Assembly (NCBI GenBank): GCA_928212115.1
Contig: CAKMRJ010005634.1
Location: 174,159,194-174,223,193, forward strand
Length of the DNA stretch: 64,000 bases
From: Lactuca virosa
Taxonomy: Eukaryota > Streptophyta > Magnoliopsida > Asterales > Asteraceae
Direction: 5' to 3'
Shown: in pieces, positions 12,309 through 23,621 of the stretch
Position numbering within the stretch: the first letter of the stretch is position 1
How the letters are laid out: the number at the start of each line of letters is the position of its first letter
The notes under the pieces: model-generated
Database searches by the model: none
What the model saw: only the letters and a program-made list of their open reading frames with translations
Told to the model about the DNA's origin: nothing
Translations under genes and position numbers: made by a program

Positions 12309-13263
12309 ACGTTGGGTAAGGGCTTTTCTCATATTGCACCACTCACGCCAACATTTGGGTAAAAGCTTTTCCCATATTTCACCACTCACTTTCAACTCAT
12401 GATCTATATCACTGATCATCTCATCTATCCAACTCACTTTTCATCACACACCCACTATTTAACTCATGATCTATATCACTAACTCATGAAGCTCGTCCGA
12501 TCACTTCATAAAAGAACAAAGACTCCAAAGCTCTTCCAAATAAAAGTATAGGGAAAATACTGATAAAGTACTCTCGTACGCTCCCGTACCCCGACACGTA
12601 ATAGTGTCAAAAAGAAGAACTAACAGATGAACACATAGTTCAAAAACACCTAATGAACATATAGTTCAAACATACGTACCGATTACAAGTCTACTAACGT
12701 TCCACTGGGCTATCTAAAATAGTCTGTGGCCGTTGTCTATACTCTGCTAGATGACTAGATCATCTTAAACATCGATACCTCTCATCACTTTTATTTCATC
12801 ACACATCATATAATTCATCTACCCATGTTTTACCTAACATATTTGTAGATAAAAATATATATACAGTTTAAAACTTGTATAAAACATCAATTCAACAGTG
12901 ACCTCAAATAAACAATTAATATATTTACACATAGCACGTATTTTAAGGTAAATACTTCATATCTATGTGTAAGGTGAAAGTGACTACACACTCACTTGAT
13001 TTAACGATAATCGGGCAGCACTTCGTTGCCTAAAACGATCGTTTCTAATAAAACCGTGAGTTTTATTGAGAAACCGGGCTCTGCGAAGGGTCGGGCTTCA
13101 AAACCGAAAAGATAAATTTTCCGGCTTTCGGGCACTCCGGGACGTGTTCCGGGCATTGGAAATGATCTCGGGGCATCGGGGGAGGTCAAAATAACCAAAA
13201 TATTGAAAAAGGGGTAAAAATGGACAATTTCCCAAAATTACCCGGGAAGTCTCGCAAGGCCAC

Positions 13264-13500
13264 TATTTATAGGGGAGAGCTTCGGACCGAGGGGGGGGGG
13301 GGGGGGGGGGAGGTGGCTTCGGATGCGAGGAGTCAGCAGACACGCGTCGGTCTTCGGACATGCCACGCTTCGGATGACTCAGCAAGGTCGGACACGGGGC
13401 AGCTCCTGCGAAGGCCACGTGCGAAGCTCGGACAGGTGGAGGCTTCTAAGTGGACCGAACTTCGGTCCAATGGGGAAGAAGGGTGACGACTTCGGACCAA
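13264..13500 (-). promoter_or_regulatory. Minus-strand A LTR promoter region with CTTCGGA repeats
   Basis: A minus-strand TATAAATAG lies at 13264-13272. Upstream of it on that strand, CTTCGG[AT] recurs at 13280, 13317, 13352, 13368, 13460 and 13490. A perfect 17-bp palindrome, GGACCGAA-C-TTCGGTCC, lies at 13452-13468. CCAAT occurs next to several copies. The TACGC palindrome found in other LTRs is absent here. A role in transcription is inferred from position. Confidence 0.55.
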
Positions 13501-13599
13501 TCATCGGTTGACACGCGAGGCTGCGGTCCAATCAGAAGATGCCACGTGGAGGCTGCATGCGAAGGGTGACGTGTCCAAGATGACTCATCCGAAATTTCT

Positions 13600-14165
13600 C
13601 GAAAATTGTGCCAAATCTTGTAAAATCCATAATTTTCTCATACGGGCTCCGTTTTTGACGTTCTTTATATCTACGCGTAGAGAAAATTATGCTCTACAAC
13701 TTTCGTTTAGAATTCGTCGGAAAATTTTGACTTTATTTTCATATTATTATTTTTAACAGACCGGGACAGGTAAATCCGTTAAAAATTCATAACTTCTTTA
13801 TCCGACGTCCGTTTTCGTGAGACTTTTTACCGTTGTGCTACTAATGACGAGACCTTCGATTCTCGTTTAGGTCATGTCGGCTAAAAGTCACTCGATCTAA
13901 AATTCAAGTTTTTAGCTGTCTACTGCTAAGCTGAAACTTCGAAAAATCATAACTTCCTCATACGAAGTCAGATTTGGGCGGTCTTTTTATCGAACTTCTC
14001 GGTTTAACGAACACTACGAGTTTCGTTTAGATCACTAAGGCTAAAAAGTAGTTTATCAAAAACTCACTTTTTACGACATTCGGCCCCGTGCCGGTTTGTC
14101 GCGAAACTTCGACAGGTCATAACTTCTTCGTTATAACTCGGATTTCGGCATTCTTTATATATCTG
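13600..14165 (-). repeat. Four degenerate ~165-bp modules in the LTR
   Basis: A block of about 165 bp recurs at about 13620, 13786, 13948 and 14118. Each contains a cataactt(c)t(t/c)c core, then a gtc(c/a)g(a)ttt stretch, a tctttatat-like tail and usually tttcgtttag followed by ggctaaaa. Similar modules occur in the plus-strand LTRs (3175-3760), at 19570-20110, 29350-29720, 56000-56950 and 61980-62560. Confidence 0.7.
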
Positions 14166-14470
14166 TAATCCTTGTCACGCCCACTATAAGTTTCTTAATA
14201 GATATTGGCTTTATCTAAAGTTTAATTTTCACGCTCATTTTTTATTCTTAATTAATTAAACCTTAATAATTAAGCATACAACACATAATTCACATAATAT
14301 TCACATAATTCCTTTTCATTTCTTCTAAATGAGTTACAAAGGTTAACCTAGACCATTATGTCAATATTAATGCCTAGCCTAGAAACACGGGCGTTACAAC
14401 TCTCTCCCCCTTAGAATGATTATGTCCCCGGAATCACACATCAGCAAACAAATACGGGTAGCGACTCCTC

Positions 14471-16092
14471 ATGTCACTCTCCGTTTCCCAGGTGAGATTG
14501 GGCCCATTCGTATGTTTCCAACGCACAAGCACTAAATCGACCATTTTTATATCACAACTTCCTAGTCTTACGGTCAACGATTGCCTCAGGTTCTTTAATC
14601 AACCTCTTGTTTTCATCCAACCTTTATTTAGAAATGGGAATTATGTCGGGCACATCTCCCGTAAATTTTTCTTAAATAACACACACGAAAGGTGTTATGA
14701 ATACCCTCTAGTTCTTCCGGTAATTCTAGCTTGTAAGCTTGATTCCCGATTCTCAGAAGAACTTTAAATGGTCCAATAAAACTTGGACTCAACTTTCCCC
14801 TTCTACCAAATCTTATAAGTCCCTTTCACGGCGAGACTTTAAGTAAAACCAAATCTCCAACTTTAAATGATATCGGTTGTCTTTTCTTGTTAGCATAGCT
14901 CTTTTGAGCAGCTAACCTCCTTTCCCTAATCACTTTCAACTTTTCAGCAGTCTGATGGACTATTTCAAGTCCCATAAACTGCTTTTCCCCAGCTTCCAGC
15001 AAACATGATGGCGTTCGACACTTTTCTCCATACAAAGCATGATAAGGTTCCATCTTGATGCTTGAGTGAAAACTATTACTATAGGAAAATTCTACTAGAG
15101 GTAAGTGTTTACCCCAATTACCTTGGAATTCCAGGGTACATGCTCTCAGCATATCCTCCAATGTTTGAATTGTTCGTTCGCTCTTACCATCGGTTTGTGG
15201 ATGGTAAGCTGTATTCAAACACAACTTGGTACCCAATTCCGCTTATAGCCTCCTATAAAACCTTGAGGTAAAACGGCTTGTCACGATTGGATACAATCGT
15301 TAACGAAACACCGTGAAGCCTTACAATTTCCTTCACGTAAGAATTCGCAAGTTTATCCATAGACCATTTCTCGTTGGCTGCTATGAAATGCGTACTCTTA
15401 GTGAAGCGATCAACGACCACCCAAATCATGTCATGACCGTTCCTTGTTCTGGGCAGTTTAGTCACAAAATCCATGTGATATCTTCCCATTTACCCATGGG
15501 TACAGACAAGGGTTCTAAACTCCCATACGGTTTCTGATGTTGTTCCTTAACCCTAGCACATGTTATACACTCGGCCACATACTTTAGCAACATCGAGCTT
15601 CATCGTCGGCTACCAGCAATAGGGTTTTAGATCCCTATACATTTTCGTACTACCGGGATGAATCTAGTACATGGTCTTGTGAGCTTCTTCCATCAGAAGA
15701 CCTCTTACTCCTCTCATCCTAGGTACCCAAATCCTACCTTTGAATACCTTCAGTCTTTGACCGTTTGTATCAAACACCAACGTTTTATCCTAAACGTTCC
15801 TCCTTTCGGTCATTTTTCTCTAAAGCTTCCACTTCCCATTTGTAGAGACAACTTCAATTCTCAATGCTCTTGGCCTCTTCCTTTCAAGATTCACCTTCCG
15901 ACTGAGAGCATTAGCAACAATACTTGCTTTACCAGGGTGGTAAAGTATCTCACAGTCGTAGTCCTTGAGTAACTCTAGCCAGCGCCGTTGCCTCAATGCA
16001 TACGCTATCACTACATCCCTTTGGGTCAGAATACAACCTAACCCAACTTCTTTAACAACGAACGCGATACTTCTATTGATCGCTTTGATCAA
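14471..16092 (-). pseudogene. Gypsy RNase H-integrase remnant, copy 1
   Basis: Reading on the minus strand, a partial RNase H (15820-16092) ends in YHPGKASIVANALSRK. A broken zinc-finger stretch follows (about 15490-15820), then the integrase core (15253-15489, with DFVTKLPRTRNG and VVVDRFTKSTHF) and the distal core (14826-15236, with YHPQTDGKSERTIQTLEDML). The core is related to chromoviral integrases. RNase H lacks its middle: IAYA is joined directly to LRQRRW. The second catalytic Asp of the integrase triad reads Asn (IVSNRD). A stop replaces the usual Trp after LLKVSP at 14826-14828. A one-base insertion in a T-run near 14669 breaks the C-terminal frame. The product cannot function. Confidence 0.85.
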
Positions 16093-17167
16093 CCTTTACT
16101 TCAATTCGGCTTAAGTCAACTGCTACATCGAACTTGGTTCTCTGAACCACATAACAAACTCATCGTAGTCGGACTCAATTTGATATGACCACTAGGGTCG
16201 GAATAACAATCATCTTCTTAGTCATTACCGAAACGATGGTAACGACAGACTAGAATAAGACGGAATCAATTACGAGTTCCTTGGTAACCTTGTGACTTTC
16301 CCTGATCCAAGTGTGAGTCATGTGCTTCCAGTAGTATAGATCTCTACTACTATTCACACCTACTCATACTCGTCCCAAGTACTGTCTCGCAGTCCCCAAG
16401 TCCTAAAATCACAAAACAATTTAACACATACGAATGTGTCCAATTAATCATAAAATTTTCCTAGACTCTACTAGGACTTCTTTCATGCGTATCTTCAGTC
16501 ATCAATTCTACTTCAACTTGGTTGGTGATGGAAATTCCAAATGATGGGACAACTTCAGGAATTACACCAATCGTTCCATCATCCTGCCAATCGAAGGTGT
16601 ACTTCAGACGTACCATACTCCTCTAAACGTTTCATTATTTTATCAAACATATTCTAAGACAAGATACCACTCTTACGATATCTTCTGATAGGTATCATTC
16701 ACTATCATAAGCTTTTCATTTCCTCCATCTACTCAATTCTCTACGAGTCTTCACCATAATGTTTTGTACACCCAAGCAGACGTTCGGTGTACGAGGCGAG
16801 AATTTAAGATAGGAAAGCTTTATCTACGATAAACGTATAAATCTCCTTATCACTTCGAAACATTTACATGTTAGTTCTAATCTCGTAATCATACGCTTAG
16901 AATCCTACACACATAAGGTTTCCAGATCCGGTCGGCAACAGACCATAGATCCGAACAAATAATAGCATATAAGGCATCCTTATAGCTATAACATAAAATA
17001 TTTAGCACATAAAACATTTTAGGCATCTTTCCTAAAATAAACTAGTGCTCGTGTCAATTTAGGTGTACTACCTAAAATATAATAGACACACTCAACTCAC
17101 AATCATCGCTTAGCATTCTAAGTTTAAGTCTAGAAATCCTACAATTTCTTAGTTCGCTTAAACTAAT

Positions 17168-17179
17168 GCTCTGATACCA
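17168..17179 (-). other. Primer-binding site (initiator tRNA-Met)
   Basis: On the minus strand this reads TGGTATCAGAGC, two bases inside the LTR end at 17182. It fixes the orientation of the minus-strand family A block. Confidence 0.85.
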
Positions 17180-17681
17180 ACTGTGACATCCCCAAATTCA
17201 CGGCCAGAAAAGACCAGTTTAATTTATGCTTTTGAAATAATTTCAGAGTAATCATTTGATTAAAAGTGTTGCGGAATTTGTTCCCAGAAAAACATAATAA
17301 ATATGTTATCAAATCATTTCCAAAGAAATGTATTTTATTCACTTCAACCATTGGGATGTCATTGTCAATACAAAACATAAGCATAAACAAAGTTACATTC
17401 ATTTACACTAGTGATCTACTTCTCTTTTAATCTCTCAGTGTAAAGCAACATTGTATCGATACCTGTGATACAATTAAACTGAGTGGGTCAGGCTTGGGAG
17501 CCTGGTGAGCATATAGGGTTTTCAACCCACAATAAATAATAAACTTATTAAGTTCTCAATCAACAATAAATTTGTTAATTCCATCAACCAAAATAACCCT
17601 AATTACCCATTCCCATTATCCTCACTTTACGTCCCTAAAACAACTATCATAAGGGACCTAGCCTAAGGATTATCACTAGGG

Positions 17682-17852
17682 GTGACAACATTGCTTTGGG
17701 GTTTCCTCAGCAAGTTATGTCAAATAAAACAAACATCAGGGTGACAACATTGCTTTCCCTCAGCAAGTTATGTCAAACAAGACATCCTAACATAAAACAA
17801 CCAACAAGGTGACAACATTGCTTTCCTTCAGCAATTTATGTCAAATAGGCAC
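17682..17852 (-). repeat. Minisatellite, three ~60-68 bp units
   Basis: Units starting gtgacaacattgcttt occur at 17682, 17741 and 17809, each followed by tcagcaa(g/t)ttatgtcaaa and a variable spacer. The truncated LTR copy lacks this region, so the repeat number cannot be compared within the window. Confidence 0.85.
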
Positions 17853-19222
17853 GAAGTCACATCGTCGCCATGTGCTAGTCCATAGCTCTTATTCATCGAC
17901 GATATTTCCCACGGGAGTTCCTCCCCGCAATACATGTCAATGGGTTTTCCATACAGCTGATGAACATACTTAAGGGGTTTCCCCAGCCTTACATGCCCTA
18001 AAGGCACTCATGAGGGGAATAGAGTACAGCGAATGAACACTTAAGTCCATTAACACCTACAGGTTACGAGCCTGCTAGTGTTCCACAAACCGTCAAAACA
18101 GTCCATGGTTGTCATCCATACTCTGTTGAATGACGGGGGTCTTAGAGTACAGCGAATGAACACTCAAGTCCATTAACACCTACAGGTTGCGAGCCTGCTA
18201 GTGTTCCGCAGACCGTCTAGAACAGTCCATGGTTGTCATCCATACTCTGCTGAATGAAGGGGGTCAACGTTGGGTAAGGGCTTTTCTCATATTGCACCAC
18301 TTACGCCAACATCTGGGTAAAAGCTTTTCCCATATTTCACCACTCACTTTCAACTCATGATCTATATCACTGATCATCTCATCTATCCAACTCACTTTTC
18401 ATCACACACCCACTATTTAACTCATGATCTATATCACTAACTCATGAAGCTCGTCCGATCACTTCATAAAAGAACAAAGACTCCAAAGCTCTTCCAAATA
18501 AAAGTATAGGGAAAATACTGATAAAGTACTCCCGTACGCTCCCGTACCCCGACACGTAATAGTGTCAAAAAGAAGAACTAACAGATGAACACATAGTTCA
18601 AAAACACCTAATGAACATATAGTTCAAACATACGTACCGATTACAAGTCTACTAACGTTCCACTGGGCTATCTAAAATAGTCTGTGGCCGTTGTCTATAC
18701 TCTGCTAGATGACTAGATAATCTTAAACATCGATACCTCTCATCACTTTTATTTCATCACACATCATATAATTTATCTACCCATGTTTTACCCAACATAT
18801 TTGTAGATAAAAATATATATACAGTTTAAAACTTGTATAAAACATCAATTCAACAGTGACCTCAAATAAACAATTAATATATTTACACATAGCACGTATT
18901 TTAAGGTAAATACTTCATATCTATGTGTAAGGTGAAAGTGACTACACACTCACTTGATTTAACGATAATCGGGCAACACTTCGTTGCCTAAAACGATCGT
19001 TTCTAATAAAACCGGGAGATTTATTGAGAAACCGGACTCTGCGAAGGGTCGGGCTTCAAAACCGAAAAGATAAATTTTCCGGCTTCTCGGGCACTCCGGG
19101 ACGTGTTCCGGGCATTGGAAATGATCTCGGGGCATCGGGGGAGGTCAAAATAACCAAAATATTGAAAAAGGGGTAAAAATGGGCAATTTCCCAAAATTAC
19201 CCGGGAAGTCTCGCAAAGCCAC

Positions 19223-19452
19223 TATTTATAGGGGAAAGCTTCGGACCGAGGGGAGGGGGGGCAGGTGGCTTCGGATGCGAGAAGTCAGCAGACACGCGTC
19301 GGTCTTCGGACATGCCAAGCTTCGGATGACTCAGCAAGGTCGGACACGGGGCAGCTCCTGCGAAGGCCACGTGCGAAGCTCGGACAGGTGGAGGCTTCTA
19401 AGTGGACCGAACTTCGGTCCAATGGGGAAGAAGGGTGACGACTTCGGACCAA
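19223..19452 (-). promoter_or_regulatory. Second minus-strand A LTR promoter region
   Basis: This is the same layout as 13264-13500. It has TATAAATAG on the minus strand, repeated CTTCGGA and GGACCGAA-C-TTCGGTCC at 19404-19420. The G-run seen in the other copy (20 bases) is a short mixed G/A stretch here. Confidence 0.55.
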
Positions 19453-20349
19453 TCAGCGGTTGCCACGGGAGGCTGCGGTCCAATCAGAAGATGCCACGTG
19501 GAGGCTGCATGCGAAGGGTGACGTGTCCAAGATGACTCATCCGAAATTTCTCGAAAATTGTGCCAAATCTTGTAAAATCCATAACTTTCTCATACGGGCT
19601 CCGTTTTTGACGTTCTTTATATGCATGCGTAGAGAAAATTATGCTCTACAACTTTCGTTTAGACTTCATTGGAAAATTTTTAATTTATTTTTATATTATT
19701 ATTTTTAACAGACCGGGACTGGTAAATCCGTTAAAAATTCATAACTTCTTCATCCGACGTCCGTTTTCGTGAGACTTTTTTCCGTTGTGCTACTAATGAC
19801 GAGTCCTTCGATTCTCGTTTAGGTCGTATCGGCTAAAAGTCACTCGATCTAAAATTCAAGTTTTTAGCTGTCTACTGCTAAGCTGAAACTTCGAAAAATC
19901 ATAACTTCCTCATACGAAGTCAGATTTGGGCGGTCTTTTTATCGAACTTCTCAGTTTAACGAACACTACGAGTTTCGTTTAGATCACTAAGGCTAAAAAG
20001 TAGTTTATCAAAAACTCACTTTTTACGACATTCGGCCCCGTGCCGGTTTGTCGCGAAACTTCGACAGGTCATAACTTCTTCGTTATAACTCGGATTTCGG
20101 CATTCTTTATATATCTGTAATCCTTGTCACGCCCACTACAAGTTTCTTAATAGATATTGGCTTTATCTAAAGTTTAATTTTCACGCTCATTTTTATTCTT
20201 AATTAATTAAACCCTAATAATTAAGCATAAAACACATAATTCACATAATATTCACATAATTCCTTTTCATTTCTTCTAAATGAGTTACAAAGGTTAACCT
20301 AGACCATTATGTCAATATTAATGCCTAGCCTAGAAACACGGGCGTTACA

Positions 20350-22022
20350 ACTCTCTCCCCCTTAGAATGATTCCGTCCCCGGAATCACACATCAGCAAAC
20401 AAATACGGGTAGCGACTCCTCATGTCAATCTCTGTTTCCCAGGTGAGATTAGGCTCATTCGTATGTTTCCAACGCACAAGCACTAAATCGACCATTTTTA
20501 TATCACAACTTCCTAGTCTTACGGTCAACGATTGCCTCAGGTTCTTTAATCAACCTCTTGTTTTCATCCAACCTTAATTTAGAAATGGGAATTATGTCGG
20601 GCACATCTCCCGTAAATTTTCTTAAATAACACACACGAAAGGTGTTATGAATACCCTCTAGTTCTTCCGGTAATTCTAGCTTGTAAGCTTGATTCCCGAT
20701 TCTCAGAAGAACTTTAAATGGTCCAATAAAACTTGGACTCAACTTTCCCCTTCTACCAAATCTTATAAGTCCCTTTCACGGCGAGACTTTAAGTAAAACC
20801 AAATCTCCAACTTCAAATGATATCGGTTGTCTTTTCTTGTTAGCATAGCTCTTTTGAGCAGCTAACCTCCTTTCCCTAATCACTTTCAACTTTTCAGCAG
20901 TCTGATGGACTATTTCAAGTCCCATAAACTGCTTTTCCCCAGCTTCCAGCAAACATGATGGCGTTCGACACTTTTCTCCATACAAAGCATGATAAGGTGC
21001 CATCTTGATGCTTGAGTGAAAACTATTACTATAGGAAAATTCTACTAGAGGTAAGTGTTTACCCCAGTTACCTTGGAATTCCAGGGTACATGCTCTCAGC
21101 ATATCCTCCAATGTTTGAATTGTTCGTTCGCTCTTACCATCGGTTTGTGGATGGTAAGCTGTATTCAAACACAACTTGGTACCCAATTCCGCTTATAGCC
21201 TCCTCTAAAACCTTGAGGTAAAACGGCTTGTCACGATTGGATACAATCGTTAACGAAACACCGTGAAGCCTTACAATTTCCTTCACGTAAGAATTCGTAA
21301 GTTTATCCATAGACCATTTCTCGTTGGCTGCTATGAAATGCGTACTCTTAGTGAAGCGATCAACGACCACCCAAATCATGTCGTGACCGTTCCTTGTTCT
21401 GGGCAGTTTAGTCACAAAATCCATGTGATATCTTCCCATTTACCCATGGGTACAGGCAAAGGTTCTAAACTCCCATACGGTTTCTGATGTTGTGCCTTAA
21501 CCCTAGCACATGTTATACAATCGGCCACATACTTTAGCAACATCGAGCTTCATCGTCAGCTACCAGCAATAGGGTTTTAGATCCCTATACATTTTCGTAC
21601 TACCGGGATGAATCTAGTACATGGTCTTGTGAGCTTCTTCCATCAGAAGACCTCTTACTCCTCTCATCCTAGGTACCCAAATCCTACCTTTGAATACCTT
21701 CAGTCTTTGACCGTTTGTATCAAACACCAACGTTTTATCCTAAACGTTCCTCCTTTCGGTCATTTTTCTCTAAAGCTTCCTCCTGAGCTTTCTTTTATAC
21801 TTCCCATTTGTAGAGACAACTTCAATTCTCAACGCTCTTGGCCTCTTCCTTTCAAGATTCACTTTCCGACTGAGAGCATTAGCAACAATACTTGCTTTAC
21901 CAGGGTGGTAAAGTATCTCACAGTCGTAGTCCTTGAGTAACTCTAGCCAGCGCCGTTGCCTCAATGCATACACTATCACTTCATCCCTTTGGGTCAGAAT
22001 ACAACCTAACCCAACTTCTTTA
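20350..22022 (-). mobile_element. Minus-strand family A internal region, partial second unit
   Basis: This repeats 14399-16040 and then stops at about 22022 within cttctttaa, where plus-strand family A LTR sequence begins. With the preceding LTR it makes a second incomplete tandem unit. The polypurine tract follows the LTR border at 20350. Confidence 0.83.
20503..21979 (-). pseudogene. Gypsy RNase H-integrase remnant, copy 2
   Basis: This is the same decayed coding stretch as copy 1. RNase H is at 21770-21979 with the same internal deletion, the integrase core at 21134-21439, the distal core at 20776-21186 and the C-terminal part at 20503-20742 (contains FIGPFKVLLRIGNQAYKLEL). The Asn in place of the catalytic Asp (IVSNRD) and the stop after LLKVSP are shared with copy 1, so both predate the duplication. 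The C-terminal frame is open here where copy 1 has a one-base insertion. About 19 extra bases near 21781-21799 distinguish this copy. Confidence 0.83.
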
Positions 22023-22250
22023 AAAATGAATGTAAGTTCTGTTTATGCTTATGTTTCTGTATTGACGATGACATCCCAAGGTTTTGAAAATGAATAAAAA
22101 AATACATTTCTTCAGAAATGCTTTGATAACATATCTATCATGTTTTTCTGGGAACAAATTCCGCAACATTTTTATTAAAAGACGTACTCTGATTTTTATA
22201 AAGCATAAACATAATCGGTCTTTTCTGGCCATGAAAATGGGGATGTCACA
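22023..22250 (+). mobile_element. Family A LTR, 3' terminal fragment
   Basis: This matches the last 228 bases of LTRs 2 and 3 (for example 9643-9870) and ends GATGTCACA at 22250. The next base belongs to a copia gag, not to a primer-binding site, so 22250 is a true outer end of an inserted family A element. A target duplication AACAA is predicted on the far side, outside the window. Confidence 0.85.
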
Positions 22251-23621
22251 AACAACAACTCCGTAAACTCCTTCTCGCTCTTGAGCATTTGTGCCAAGGT
22301 CACGTTCTATGGCTCCAACTATAATGACTGGATGTGCAACATTAGGATGGCCTTGCGCTTCGAGGACAAGGAATATGTCCTCAACAAAGAGCTGAACGAG
22401 ATAGATGAAACAAAAGCTACTCCTGAAGAAATAGCTGAGTATAGGGTCCACTGCAAAGACGCGGCCAAAGTGTCATGTATCATGGCGGCAACTATGACTC
22501 CTGAGCTACAACAGTTTTATGAGGACTATTGGCCTTATGAGATGCGCAAGGACTTGACGGAGAAGTACCATCAAAGAGCACGTCAAGAAAGGTATGAGAT
22601 AGTCAAGTCACTCATTACCACCAAGATGAAGGACGGAGAGTCCGTCACGACACACCTGCAACACATGCATCGCTATGTGGATCTTATCTTGATGCTTAAT
22701 GTGAACTTTGATGAGGAATTCACTTATGACATAGTCTTGCACTCATTGCCTTATTGTTATGATCAGTTTAAAATGACTTATCATTTGAACAAAGAGGAAG
22801 TCACGTTGATTCAGCTTCAAAGCCTGCTGAGAACCACTGAAAGTGGATTGAAAGGAAAAGGTACTGAATCCACTCCTACTGCTGCTCCCATCTTGGCCAT
22901 TGGGCAAGGGAAGGGGAAGAAGAGGAAAGCTCCCTCAAAATAGAACTGGAAGGGGAAGTCTCAAGCTGGGTCGTCAAGTAATGGCCCTAAAGGCAAGTCT
23001 AGTTCTGAAAGCCCCTCCTCTGATCCTAAAGAAGCTGTCTGCTTCTACTGTCATGACAAAGGTCATTAGAAGAGAAGCCGCCCCAATTACTTGCAAGATA
23101 TAAAGGATGGCAAGATCAAGCTAACCTCGACAGGTATTTACACTATTCAATCTAAGAACTCATCGAATTCTAATTCTTGGGTCTTTGATACAGGATGTGG
23201 TTTTCACATTTGCTCTGACTTGTAGGGACTAAGAAGAAGTGAGGATGTGGAGTATGGGAAGATGAACCTGATTATGGGCAATAGGAGATCGTCACCTGTT
23301 ACCAATATTGGAATTTATTCTTTAGTGCTTTGTAGCGGGTTAAGTTTAGATTTAAATAATTGTTGCTACTCGTCAGAAATAACAAGGAATATTATTTCAT
23401 TTCATGGTTTGTACAGACTGTTGGACAATGAGAATGATTCTATTCCATGTCATTTTTCCACATGATATCTTGCAGAATGGAGGTTTATATGATCCCTTAT
23501 CTTAGGACACGTAACTGACTAGGTCAGAGTTCGACAACGGTTTTTGAAAGCTACAATATGCTGGTCAATTTTTGAAGTTATACTTGCAATTATAGTTATT
23601 AGACTTATCCAAGTGGGAGAC
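22251..23621 (+). pseudogene. Copia gag-protease remnant, internally deleted
   Basis: The frame opens at 22251 just downstream of where the gag start would be. It encodes a copia gag closely similar in layout to that of copia B, with DWMCNIRM, YVLNKEL, SLPYCYDQFKMTYH and KEEVTLIQLQSLL. It continues into a degraded zinc knuckle (CFYCHDKGH, then a stop) and the start of protease (SWVFDTGCGFHICSD). Three in-frame stops are all TAG (22941, in the knuckle near 23068, and after CSD near 23225). After about 23510 the rest of pol is deleted and only the 3' end and polypurine tract (ccaagtgggagac, 23609-23621) remain. The family A insertion at 22250 cut off the 5' end. Confidence 0.87.

Larger units (their letters stand above)
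11927..14398 (-). mobile_element. Minus-strand family A LTR, truncated copy
   Basis: This matches 17887-20349 at an offset of 5958 bases falling to 5951. On the minus strand it begins TGTAACGCCCG at 14398, next to a polypurine tract (aagggggagag, 14399-14412). The last 700 bases or so of the LTR are missing at the 11926 junction. It contains a near-perfect tandem duplication of about 122 bp (about 12063-12308), a third diverged copy at about 12640-12755, a G20 run (13291-13310) and four degenerate 165-bp modules (13600-14165). Confidence 0.87.
14399..17181 (-). mobile_element. Minus-strand family A internal region with partial pol
   Basis: It lies between a truncated 3' LTR and a complete 5' LTR. 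The primer-binding site (reverse complement gctctgatacca) is at 17168-17179 and the polypurine tract at 14399-14412. The leader (about 16060-17181) is homologous to the non-coding A internal regions. It runs straight into RNase H and then integrase; gag, protease and reverse transcriptase are absent. This is an intermediate deletion form between an autonomous gypsy element and the fully non-coding A array. Confidence 0.82.
17182..20349 (-). mobile_element. Minus-strand family A LTR, complete (3.17 kb)
   Basis: On the minus strand it begins TGTAACGCCCG (20349) and ends GGGGATGTCACA (17182), next to the primer-binding site. It is longer than the plus-strand A LTRs because of the minisatellite (17682-17852) and the duplicated cassette (18020-18266). 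TATA on the minus strand is at 19223-19231, with the same CTTCGGA motifs and the 17-bp palindrome (19404-19420) as the other copy. It acts as 5' LTR for 14399-17181 and as 3' LTR for the partial internal region at 20350-22022. Confidence 0.88.

Noticed and set aside
11927..22022. Simple transposition of the minus-strand block into LTR 4
   Set aside because: Neither edge is an LTR terminus and there is no target duplication; about 1.95 kb of the target LTR is missing.
22020..22451. 143-residue minus-strand open frame
   Set aside because: It runs across the A LTR end and the antisense of copia gag; a chance frame.
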